From an uncultured Eubacteriales bacterium (GTDB taxonomy: Bacteria; Bacillota; Clostridia; Christensenellales; UBA1242), in NCBI GenBank assembly GCA_905187655.1, contig CAJJIV010000037.1, positions 1 to 8,735 of the forward strand: a stretch of 8,735 nucleotides of DNA. The letters run 5' to 3'. A model generated the notes under the pieces. The model made no database searches. It was not told the DNA's origin and worked only from the letters and a program-made list of their open reading frames with translations. Within the stretch, counting starts at the first letter, position 1, and the number at the start of each line of letters is the position of its first letter. Position numbers and translations under genes: made by a program. Shown here in pieces: positions 1 through 4,960 of the stretch.

Positions 1-61
1 TTGTAACATATAATTTTAAACTAGTCAATTGCAAGATTAGACAAAATGGTTATTGTATTTG

Positions 62-143
62 TTTTTAACAAGTTTTTAAATATCTGTTAAAACTCAATAT
101 TTTACAAATTAACACAATTTTAAAAGTTTGTTAAAAACTCAAA
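62..143. repeat. AT-rich noncoding stretch with short inverted and direct repeats
   Basis: The first 173 bases hold no convincing gene and lie downstream of the FTR-like gene. Seen directly: TTTTTAACAA (62-71) is an exact 10-bp inverted copy of TTGTTAAAAA (128-137), and TGTTAAAACTCAA (85-97) recurs as TGTTAAAAACTCAAA (129-143) with one added A. A further partial copy (TTTGTTAAA) sits at 170-178. No GC-rich stem followed by a T run is visible, so no intrinsic terminator for the operon can be placed. The repeats may simply reflect extreme AT content; a protein-binding role is possible but unsupported. Confidence 0.35.
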
Positions 144-173
144 TTCGTTTTTTAAACACATTAAAAACATTTG

Positions 174-380
174 TTAAATGTCATTATTTTTATTACCACT
201 ATTTTTTTGCGGCAAAAATAGTCGACATAAACATTTGCCGGTTGCAATAAATTCATCACAAGGACAATAAGTTGTATCATCTTCTGTCCTTCTACAAGGG
301 CAATGCCCGTTTCTTTTGTAAATTCCGTTTAAAATTTTTTCTACATATTCTTTATCCGGATTAATAATGTAACCTTTCAT
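174..380 (-). CDS. Ferredoxin-thioredoxin reductase catalytic-subunit-like iron-sulfur protein
   Basis: This is a 68-residue cytoplasmic protein. It has three CxC pairs in the order typical of the FTR catalytic (beta) chain: CPC at 27-29, CPC at 39-41 and CLC at 50-52. The eight-residue spacing between the second and third pairs matches the family (CPC-x16-CPC-x8-CHC), while the first gap is nine residues instead of sixteen. By analogy, C27, C39, C41 and C50 would hold a [4Fe-4S] cluster, and C29 and C52 would form the redox-active disulfide that reduces thioredoxin. The N-terminal NPDKEYVEKIL stretch also fits clostridial homologues. It is the last gene of the XRE-thioredoxin operon, 8 bases after the thioredoxin stop, and its AGGTG ribosome site overlaps that TAG stop. 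The thioredoxin next door is the obvious partner. Odd: the family's CHC histidine is leucine here. No variable (alpha) subunit is in the window. Confidence 0.8.
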   Translation of the reverse strand: MKGYIINPDKEYVEKILNGIYKRNGHCPCRRTEDDTTYCPCDEFIATGKCLCRLFLPQKNSGNKNNDI

Positions 381-388
381 TTTTGCAC

Positions 389-694
389 CTAATTAAAGTG
401 TCTTTCAAATTTTTTTAAAATTAATTTGGCTGGCATATACCCCATAAAACTATCAATAATCTTTCCATCCTTTAACAAAAAAACGCTGGGTACAGCATCA
501 ACGTTAAAGTCATTGGCCGTTTGCTCCGATTCATCTACATCTACTTTTACAATTTTAAATCGGTTATCTTTTTCTAGTTCTTCAAGTTCTTCTTTAAGCA
601 TTTGACATGGACCACACCATGTTGCATAAAAATCCACCAAAACAAGGCCAGAATTTGTTAACTCTTTAAAATTATTATCTGTTGCTTTTTCCAT
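389..694 (-). CDS. trxA: Thioredoxin
   Basis: This is a 101-residue, single-domain cytosolic thioredoxin, close to the usual 104-110. It has the classic active site WCGPC at 26-30, the preceding VDFYA strand at 20-24, the KVDVDE strand near 50-55, the cis-proline loop AVPS at 67-70, and FLLKDGKI followed by a glycine and the C-terminal helix. It would reduce protein disulfides through C27 and C30. The start is the ATG directly after the regulator's TAA stop (no intervening base), with GGAGA 10 bases upstream inside the regulator's last codons, so translation is probably coupled. The following FTR-like gene is a plausible electron donor in place of NADPH-thioredoxin reductase, which is not in the window. 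Identity is secure; whether it is the main housekeeping thioredoxin or a dedicated one is not. Confidence 0.95.
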   Translation of the reverse strand: MEKATDNNFKELTNSGLVLVDFYATWCGPCQMLKEELEELEKDNRFKIVKVDVDESEQTANDFNVDAVPSVFLLKDGKIIDSFMGYMPAKLILKKFERHFN

Positions 695-1399
695 TTATTT
701 AATATCTCCATTTAAATTTTTCTCTTTATTATCTTGTGCATCACTATTAATTGTATTAGCAGAATCATTAATTTCATTAACCGACTTTAAATATTTTGCT
801 CGGTTTGCGTTTTTGATGTGCATAATAGCAAAAATCAAAATTAACAGCGCTTGAACCGGAATACAAATTAAAAACAAGAGCCAAGTCTTTGGCTGATTGC
901 AATAAATTAAGAATAAAGTAGTTGCTGTTGTCCAGGTCAAAAGTGAAGCAAATAAGCATCTAGTCCAAATTTTACCCCAAATACAAGAAAACACCAGACA
1001 GACGATGCAAGAAATTGGAACTGCAGCAACAAACACCAACCATGTTTTACTAAAAACTCCAAACATTGCAGGAAAAACATAAATGCAAACGGCAACTATC
1101 CATACTGCAATTACCGAAGCTAGTGTAATTAACAGTTTTATATATCTAACAAAAAGATCTTTTAGTGCCGGCTTAAGTTTAATTTTCTTTTTAGGTTCAC
1201 TGACTAATTCATCAAGGGTTAAACCGAATAAATCCGCCATTTTTTTTAACACAAAAACATCAGGAACGCATTCACCACGCTCCCATTTGCTTACCGCCTT
1301 ATCTGTATAGTTGAGTTTTTCCGCTAGTTCATATTGTGTTAACTTTAACTTCTTTCTACAGTCGGAAATATTTTTTGCAATCTGTTCTTTCATTTCCAT
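695..1399 (-). CDS. Membrane-anchored XRE-family transcriptional regulator
   Basis: The protein has 234 residues. An N-terminal helix-turn-helix of the XRE/Cro type spans about 5-65, with the characteristic LTQYELAEKL (20-29) and recognition-helix region AVSKWERGE (35-43). After a basic linker (69-86) come four predicted membrane helices at roughly 87-110, 119-141, 146-167 and 172-193, then a hydrophilic tail rich in Asn, Asp and Lys. It is therefore probably a DNA-binding protein held at the membrane. Seven cysteines (105, 131, 134, 139, 148, 167, 179) lie in the membrane part, including a CIVC pair at 131-134. With thioredoxin and an FTR-like protein in the same operon, a thiol-sensing role is an inference worth testing. 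The ATG at 1397-1399 has no Shine-Dalgarno, and the promoter predicts transcription starting on it. A second in-frame ATG two codons later (1391-1393) is the alternative start. Confidence 0.85.
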   Translation of the reverse strand: MEMKEQIAKNISDCRKKLKLTQYELAEKLNYTDKAVSKWERGECVPDVFVLKKMADLFGLTLDELVSEPKKKIKLKPALKDLFVRYIKLLITLASVIAVWIVAVCIYVFPAMFGVFSKTWLVFVAAVPISCIVCLVFSCIWGKIWTRCLFASLLTWTTATTLFLIYCNQPKTWLLFLICIPVQALLILIFAIMHIKNANRAKYLKSVNEINDSANTINSDAQDNKEKNLNGDIK

Positions 1400-1405
1400 A
1401 TGTGC

Positions 1406-1434
1406 ATTATATTATAGATTCTACTAAAAAGCAA
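1406..1434 (-). promoter_or_regulatory. Sigma-A-type promoter of the regulator-thioredoxin operon, predicted leaderless
   Basis: Reading on the minus strand, the -35 is TTGCTT (1429-1434), the spacer is exactly 17 bases (1412-1428), and the -10 is the perfect TATAAT (1406-1411). Counting the usual distance from the -10 puts +1 at 1399, the A of the regulator's ATG, so the mRNA would have no 5' leader. The spacer contains TAGTAGAA (1419-1426), a copy of an arm of the upstream palindrome, placed where a bound repressor would block RNA polymerase. Confidence 0.7.
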
Positions 1435-1459
1435 GTTATTTTAATTTGGATTTTTGTCG

Positions 1460-1476
1460 TTCTACTCAGAGTAGAA
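1460..1476. promoter_or_regulatory. Perfect palindrome, probable operator of the XRE regulator
   Basis: TTCTACTCAGAGTAGAA is a perfect inverted repeat with 8-bp arms around a single base. It lies in the 191-bp region between the divergent regulator and DegV promoters, upstream of both -35 boxes. Related half-sites occur at 1419-1426 (TTCTACTA, 7 of 8 matching) within the regulator's promoter spacer, and more weakly at 1489-1496 (TCCTACCA). XRE regulators commonly bind such short palindromes beside their own gene, so autoregulation is a reasonable inference. Confidence 0.6.
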
Positions 1477-1525
1477 AATATTTTTAATTCCTACCAAAAC
1501 TAAAACAACCTTATAGTAAAAAGCA

Positions 1526-1554
1526 TTGTACGGCAAAAAACTTCTGCATATAAT
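1526..1554 (+). promoter_or_regulatory. Promoter of the DegV-SGNH operon
   Basis: TTGTAC (1526-1531), a 17-base spacer and the perfect -10 TATAAT (1549-1554) predict +1 near 1561. The 30-base leader carries AAGGAG (1575-1580), ten bases before the DegV ATG. The promoter diverges from that of the XRE regulator, and the palindrome at 1460-1476 lies 49 bases upstream of its -35. Confidence 0.65.
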
Positions 1555-1590
1555 AATTTTGTAAAGAACACATTAAGGAGAACAGAGCTT

Positions 1591-2451
1591 ATGAAAATAG
1601 CAATCTCAGCAGAATCAACCGCTGACCTAACACCAGAACTACAAAAGGAATACGATATAAAAATTGTTCCACTTTCAGTTACAATGGGCGACAAAACAGT
1701 ATTAGATATAGATTTAAAATCAACACAAATTATAGACTTCGTAAAAGAAACCAAAATCCTTCCTAAAACAAGTGCGGTTAATGAAGCGCAATTTGAAGAA
1801 TTTTTTGGCAACATTTTAAAAGAGTACGATGCAATTATTCACTTTTCAATGTCAGGTGAACTTAGCAGCACATATGATAATGCTAAAAAGGTATCTGAAA
1901 AATTAAAGAATGTATATGTTATTGATACAAGAACTCTTTCAACGGGAATAGCACTACTTGCTATGTACGCCTGCAAACTTGTTAAAAAGCAAGTCCCAAT
2001 TGAAGAAATAGTAAGATTATGCGAACAAAGAAAGAATGACCTACAAGTTAGTTTTGTTTTAAAACGATTAGACTTTTTATATAAAGGTGGCAGATGTAAT
2101 GCTCTTCAACTTTTTGGCGCGAACTTATTGCAACTAAGGCCTGAAATAATATTAGAAGATGGCAAAATGCGCCCAAGCAAAAAACTTAGAGGCAATATGG
2201 ACATTTGTGTAAAAAAATACTGCGAAGACATTTTAGATCGATTTAACACCGCTGACTTAAGTGAAGCTTTTATAACATATACAACAGCAACAGGTAAAAT
2301 GTTAGAAAACGCCGAAACTTGCTTAAAGCAAGCTGGTTTTAAAAAAATACATAAAACAACGGCTGGCGGAACTATAACAAGTCATTGCGGAGAATATTGT
2401 TTGGGGATATTGTATATTAATGGCCCAGAGCCAGAAATAAAGGTGAAGTAA
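1591..2451 (+). CDS. DegV family fatty-acid-binding protein (FakB-like)
   Basis: The protein has 286 residues, the normal DegV length, and no signal peptide or membrane segment. Family hallmarks appear in order: the N-terminal strand with AESTADLTPE (7-16), the PLSVTMGDK strand (27-35), PKTSAVN (58-64), the SGELSSTYDNA loop (88-98), VIDTRTLSTG (110-119), the LDFLYKGGRCN element (160-170) and the C-terminal SHCGEYCLGILY (264-275). Known DegV/FakB proteins hold one long-chain fatty acid in a cleft between two lobes and present it to the FakA kinase for phosphorylation; the Ser/Thr in the TSA and SGELSS loops belong to the ligand carboxylate site. It is the first gene of a two-gene operon with an SGNH hydrolase that starts on the base after its stop. 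No FakA-like gene is in the window. The family is certain; the bound lipid is not known. Confidence 0.92.
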   Translation: MKIAISAESTADLTPELQKEYDIKIVPLSVTMGDKTVLDIDLKSTQIIDFVKETKILPKTSAVNEAQFEEFFGNILKEYDAIIHFSMSGELSSTYDNAKKVSEKLKNVYVIDTRTLSTGIALLAMYACKLVKKQVPIEEIVRLCEQRKNDLQVSFVLKRLDFLYKGGRCNALQLFGANLLQLRPEIILEDGKMRPSKKLRGNMDICVKKYCEDILDRFNTADLSEAFITYTTATGKMLENAETCLKQAGFKKIHKTTAGGTITSHCGEYCLGILYINGPEPEIKVK

Positions 2452-3159
2452 GTGAAATTACAAAAACAAAATATAACAATAATAGGAGATAGCATAAGCA
2501 AGGGGCTTTACTTAGACAATTTAAAACCAACATCACTTGATTTTTCTGCAGTAAAAATTATTGAAGACAAATTGGGTAAAAAAATTAACAACTTGTCATC
2601 TTTTGGACAAACTCTTAAAAGGGTATATGAAAAGGGTGTTATTTCAAACTATCTTTCTAATATAAAAGGCAAGCATAATATTTGTGTACTTTGGATTGGC
2701 GGAAACGATGCCGATTACAACTGGAAAGAGGTTGCACAATCGCCAGATAAAAATCATGAACCTAAAACCCCATTAAAAGAATTTGAAAATATATTAGATG
2801 CAATAACAAAGCAACTTGTAAAAAAGGTAAAAGTGGTTTTTGTCACCCTTCCTCCAATAGACAGTAAAAGATATTTTAATAATGTAATAAGCAAAATTGC
2901 CAATAAAGATGCCATTCTTCAATTTTTTAACGGAGATATAACTAACATTAATAGACACCAAGAATGTTACAACACAGCCATACTAAAAATTGCAAAAGAA
3001 TATAACTGTCCTGTATTTGATATAAGAACTGAATTACTTTTAGATCGAGATTATTTATCTATGCTATCTGAAGATGGTATTCATCCAAGCCTAAGTGGTC
3101 AAAATCGCATTGCCGAACTTGTTATTAACAAAATAAACGAAAACCAAAATGAAAAATAG
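2452..3159 (+). CDS. SGNH/GDSL-type hydrolase (esterase/acylhydrolase)
   Basis: The protein has 235 residues and no signal peptide, so it is probably cytosolic. SGNH blocks are visible: IIGDSISKG (10-18, block I, nucleophile S14), SSFGQT (49-54, block II glycine G52), WIGGNDADYN (81-90, block III, oxyanion N85) and DGIHPS (208-213, block V, catalytic D208 and H211). This is a complete Ser-His-Asp machinery for ester hydrolysis, for example of acyl or acetyl esters; the substrate cannot be read from the sequence. The start is a GTG touching the DegV TAA stop, preceded by AAAGGTGA (2439-2446); the next in-frame Met is near residue 204, so the GTG is secure. Translational coupling to DegV suggests that an acyl group released here may be bound by DegV, which is inference. 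Confidence 0.88.
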   Translation: MKLQKQNITIIGDSISKGLYLDNLKPTSLDFSAVKIIEDKLGKKINNLSSFGQTLKRVYEKGVISNYLSNIKGKHNICVLWIGGNDADYNWKEVAQSPDKNHEPKTPLKEFENILDAITKQLVKKVKVVFVTLPPIDSKRYFNNVISKIANKDAILQFFNGDITNINRHQECYNTAILKIAKEYNCPVFDIRTELLLDRDYLSMLSEDGIHPSLSGQNRIAELVINKINENQNEK

Positions 3160-3188
3160 AAAAGACTTCCTAAAAGGGAAGCCTTTTT
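3160..3188. terminator. Bidirectional intrinsic terminator between convergent genes
   Basis: The stem pairs AAAAG (3160-3164) with CTTTT (3183-3187) and CTTCC (3166-3170) with GGAAG (3177-3181), with one A/C mismatch and a 6-base loop. It runs into T5 on the plus strand, and on the minus strand it ends in a T-rich tail. It starts immediately after the SGNH stop and lies 9 bases from the end of the opposing dehydrogenase gene. Confidence 0.8.
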
Positions 3189-3196
3189 ATTAATTA

Positions 3197-4255
3197 TTAA
3201 AATTTTTTCACATAGTGTATATCGCCCATCTTTTCGGTGGTAATATAACCTGGCTCTGCTTTAATAACATCAATTAATCTGTTAACAATACTTGCACAAG
3301 TCATTTCAACAGTGGATGGTTTGTTTACTGTTACTGTTGTCGTTGGTTCGCCTTCAACAGTCCAACAATTTTGGTCAAATTCCTCCGGTGCGTAAACCTT
3401 ACCAATACACTCACTGATAATAGTAATTCCTTCTTTGGTTTCCGTTGTTACAATTGCACTCATACCTGTTGCATCGCCTTTTTTAATTGTCATATTTAAT
3501 GTTGAAGAATGCAAGTCCTTATTATAAGTTTGCGGAATACACTTTTGCGTTTGTTTGGTTACTGTTAAACCAAGATAAGAACATAACCAACCATTAACAT
3601 TCCACATATATGATGGCAAGAATTCTCCACTTGCAATCATTTTATTTCTTACTTCTTCAGTTACATTATCTGCCGATGCAATTTCTTTTTCAAAGGTCTT
3701 AAGATCTAGCCCAGCACCGTGAACTTGCGCCAATGCAATGCCATAGTCTTCTACATTGTAACTGCTTCTGCCAATAATTCTTTTAATTGATTGGGTTGTT
3801 CCACATATAGTACCAATTAAACTACCCCAAGATGCATCTTGGTAACCCGACCCACAAAGAGTGCAGTTGTGTTCTTTAGCAAGCTTATCTAATTTTTTAG
3901 TTATTTTAATAGAAGAATTCCAAGGATAAAAAGCTTCTTCACATGTAGTAATTGCATTTACTCCATTTCTTGCACAGGCTTCAAAAGCACCTTCTAGATC
4001 CTTCATTAAACTCATAGTAGTAATAATTGCAATGTCTGGTTTTGTTTTGGCAAGTACTTTGTCAATGTTTTTCATATCACTAATAATAACGCCCTTGTCT
4101 TCACACCCAATAACCGTTCCAATATCTCTGCCAATTCTATTCTCTGCAATATCAAATGCACAAACAATTTTACCGCCCTTTTCATATACATAACGCATCG
4201 TATACACGCTCATCTTTCCACAACCTATTTGAGCAACTCTTAATTCTTTTGCCAT
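3197..4255 (-). CDS. DapB-fold NAD(P)-dependent dehydrogenase, 2,4-diaminopentanoate-dehydrogenase-like
   Basis: The protein has 352 residues from the chosen ATG. The N-terminal Rossmann domain shows VAQIGCGKMS (7-16), with an acidic residue (D35, AFDI) at the end of the second strand that favours NAD(H). The middle carries TCEEAFYPW (104-112) and GSGYQDASWG (135-144), which correspond to the substrate and catalytic region of dihydrodipicolinate-reductase-like amino acid dehydrogenases. The C-terminal half has APEEF and ends in PGYITTE, in the manner of the diaminopentanoate dehydrogenase C-terminal domain. The length fits that family (about 340-350) rather than true DapB (about 250-270). The ATG at 4253-4255 is chosen because AGGAGG lies 12 bases upstream; an in-frame GTG at 4288 would translate through that site and lies upstream of the predicted transcript start. 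The gene stands alone, with no ornithine-fermentation genes beside it, so the substrate is uncertain. Confidence 0.65.
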   Translation of the reverse strand: MAKELRVAQIGCGKMSVYTMRYVYEKGGKIVCAFDIAENRIGRDIGTVIGCEDKGVIISDMKNIDKVLAKTKPDIAIITTMSLMKDLEGAFEACARNGVNAITTCEEAFYPWNSSIKITKKLDKLAKEHNCTLCGSGYQDASWGSLIGTICGTTQSIKRIIGRSSYNVEDYGIALAQVHGAGLDLKTFEKEIASADNVTEEVRNKMIASGEFLPSYMWNVNGWLCSYLGLTVTKQTQKCIPQTYNKDLHSSTLNMTIKKGDATGMSAIVTTETKEGITIISECIGKVYAPEEFDQNCWTVEGEPTTTVTVNKPSTVEMTCASIVNRLIDVIKAEPGYITTEKMGDIHYVKKF

Positions 4256-4267
4256 ACTAAATAAAAA

Positions 4268-4273
4268 CCTCCT
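4268..4273 (-). promoter_or_regulatory. Ribosome binding site that fixes the dehydrogenase start
   Basis: Consensus AGGAGG on the minus strand lies 12 bases before the ATG at 4253-4255. In the longer reading from the GTG at 4286-4288 this same hexamer would be coding (Arg-Arg), which argues strongly against the longer form. Confidence 0.8.
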
Positions 4274-4292
4274 AAATTTATTTAACACCTTA

Positions 4293-4321
4293 AAAATACC
4301 AAATTGTAATTATATTGTCAA
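4293..4321 (-). promoter_or_regulatory. Promoter of the DapB-fold dehydrogenase gene
   Basis: On the minus strand: perfect -35 TTGACA (4316-4321), a 17-base spacer, and -10 TATTTT (4293-4298) preceded by TGG (extended -10). Predicted +1 is near 4286, giving a leader of about 31 bases with AGGAGG. It diverges from the promoter of the 4476 gene; about 100 bases separate the two -35 boxes. Confidence 0.7.
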
Positions 4322-4421
4322 ATAAAAACTTTAGCCATCATAATGATTACCAAATTAATAAAAATAAACACAAAAAACAGTACAAAACATCTTTAAAACA
4401 TTACGATAATATTATTAATCC

Positions 4422-4450
4422 TTGACAAATAAATAACAAAATGTTATAAT
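4422..4450 (+). promoter_or_regulatory. Near-ideal extended -10 promoter of the 135-residue protein
   Basis: Perfect -35 TTGACA (4422-4427), exactly 17 bases, and perfect -10 TATAAT (4445-4450) with the extended TGT immediately before it (4442-4444). +1 is predicted at 4457, leaving a 19-base leader with AGGAGG at 4463-4468, seven bases before the ATG. Together these predict strong expression, without an obvious operator overlapping the core elements. Confidence 0.85.
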
Positions 4451-4475
4451 TATTAAAAATTTAGGAGGAATACTT

Positions 4476-4883
4476 ATGATCCCATACAATCATAATTCAA
4501 TAATAACAGTTGGCGATGATAAATATGTTATTAACGAAAGCGGTACAACCGATGGCCGTGAAAAAACTTCAATTGAAAAAATGAACCCAAAAAAGAATTA
4601 CTCAGGAGCCATTCAAACTGGCATAGATGCTAAAATTAAAAACGGAATTATTGTAGTGCCAAGCCAAGCAGTAGACAAAAATGCAGACCCAGAAAAGACA
4701 GGAAAAAATGTTGTTACTTTACAAGATGGGTATATGTCATTATATTCACATGTATCAACTAAAAAAGCATTAAAACCTGGCGCGCACAAAATGACCAAAG
4801 AAGAAGTAAATGCATTTGTTGAGGAACTAAAAAAACATTGCCCTACTTCTGCTCACATGCAAGAAGGTCCAGAGAACATTTAA
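4476..4883 (+). CDS. Uncharacterised 135-residue soluble protein, predicted highly expressed
   Basis: I do not recognise this family. The start is well supported (consensus promoter, AGGAGG seven bases upstream) and a perfect palindromic terminator follows 12 bases after the TAA stop, so it is a real monocistronic gene. The protein is hydrophilic and rich in Lys, Thr and Asn, with no signal peptide or membrane helix. Residues 1-30 look like short strands around an asparagine/histidine-containing start (NHNSIITVGDDKYVIN). The middle has a beta-like stretch IKNGIIVVPSQAV (54-66). Residues 78-92 (NVVTLQDGYMSLYSH) may form another strand pair, and 106-121 (MTKEEVNAFVEELKKH) is a clear amphipathic helix. 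It has one Cys (122). The divergent neighbour is the DapB-fold dehydrogenase, which may or may not be functionally linked. Confidence 0.8.
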   Translation: MIPYNHNSIITVGDDKYVINESGTTDGREKTSIEKMNPKKNYSGAIQTGIDAKIKNGIIVVPSQAVDKNADPEKTGKNVVTLQDGYMSLYSHVSTKKALKPGAHKMTKEEVNAFVEELKKHCPTSAHMQEGPENI

Positions 4884-4895
4884 TTTTAATATACA

Positions 4896-4933
4896 AAAAA
4901 AACAAGTGGAAAAATTTTTCCACTTGTTTTTTT
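4896..4933. terminator. Perfect 38-bp palindromic bidirectional terminator
   Basis: Each 19-base half matches the other without a mismatch: seven A, CAAGTGG and five A on the left, and the exact complement on the right, meeting at 4914/4915. The run of seven T at 4927-4933, and the mirror A run, give a T tail in both directions. It serves the plus-strand gene ending at 4883 and the minus-strand hisS gene ending at 4961. Confidence 0.9.
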
Positions 4934-4960
4934 ATAGCATAAACTTTATATATGCCCTTG

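Noticed and set aside
1..173. CRISPR array or replication-type iterons from repeated GTTAAAAA-like words
   Set aside because: Repeat units are short, irregularly spaced, in both orientations, and expected at this AT content; there are no regular spacers.
4256..4288. Longer dehydrogenase start at GTG 4288
   Set aside because: It would translate through the AGGAGG site and begins upstream of the transcription start predicted from the promoter at 4293-4321.
4336..4356. Operator in the divergent region: small palindrome ATCATAATGAT (4337-4347) and repeated TACCAAATT (4297-4305, 4348-4356)
   Set aside because: The elements are short and in very AT-rich sequence; chance occurrence cannot be excluded without conservation data.
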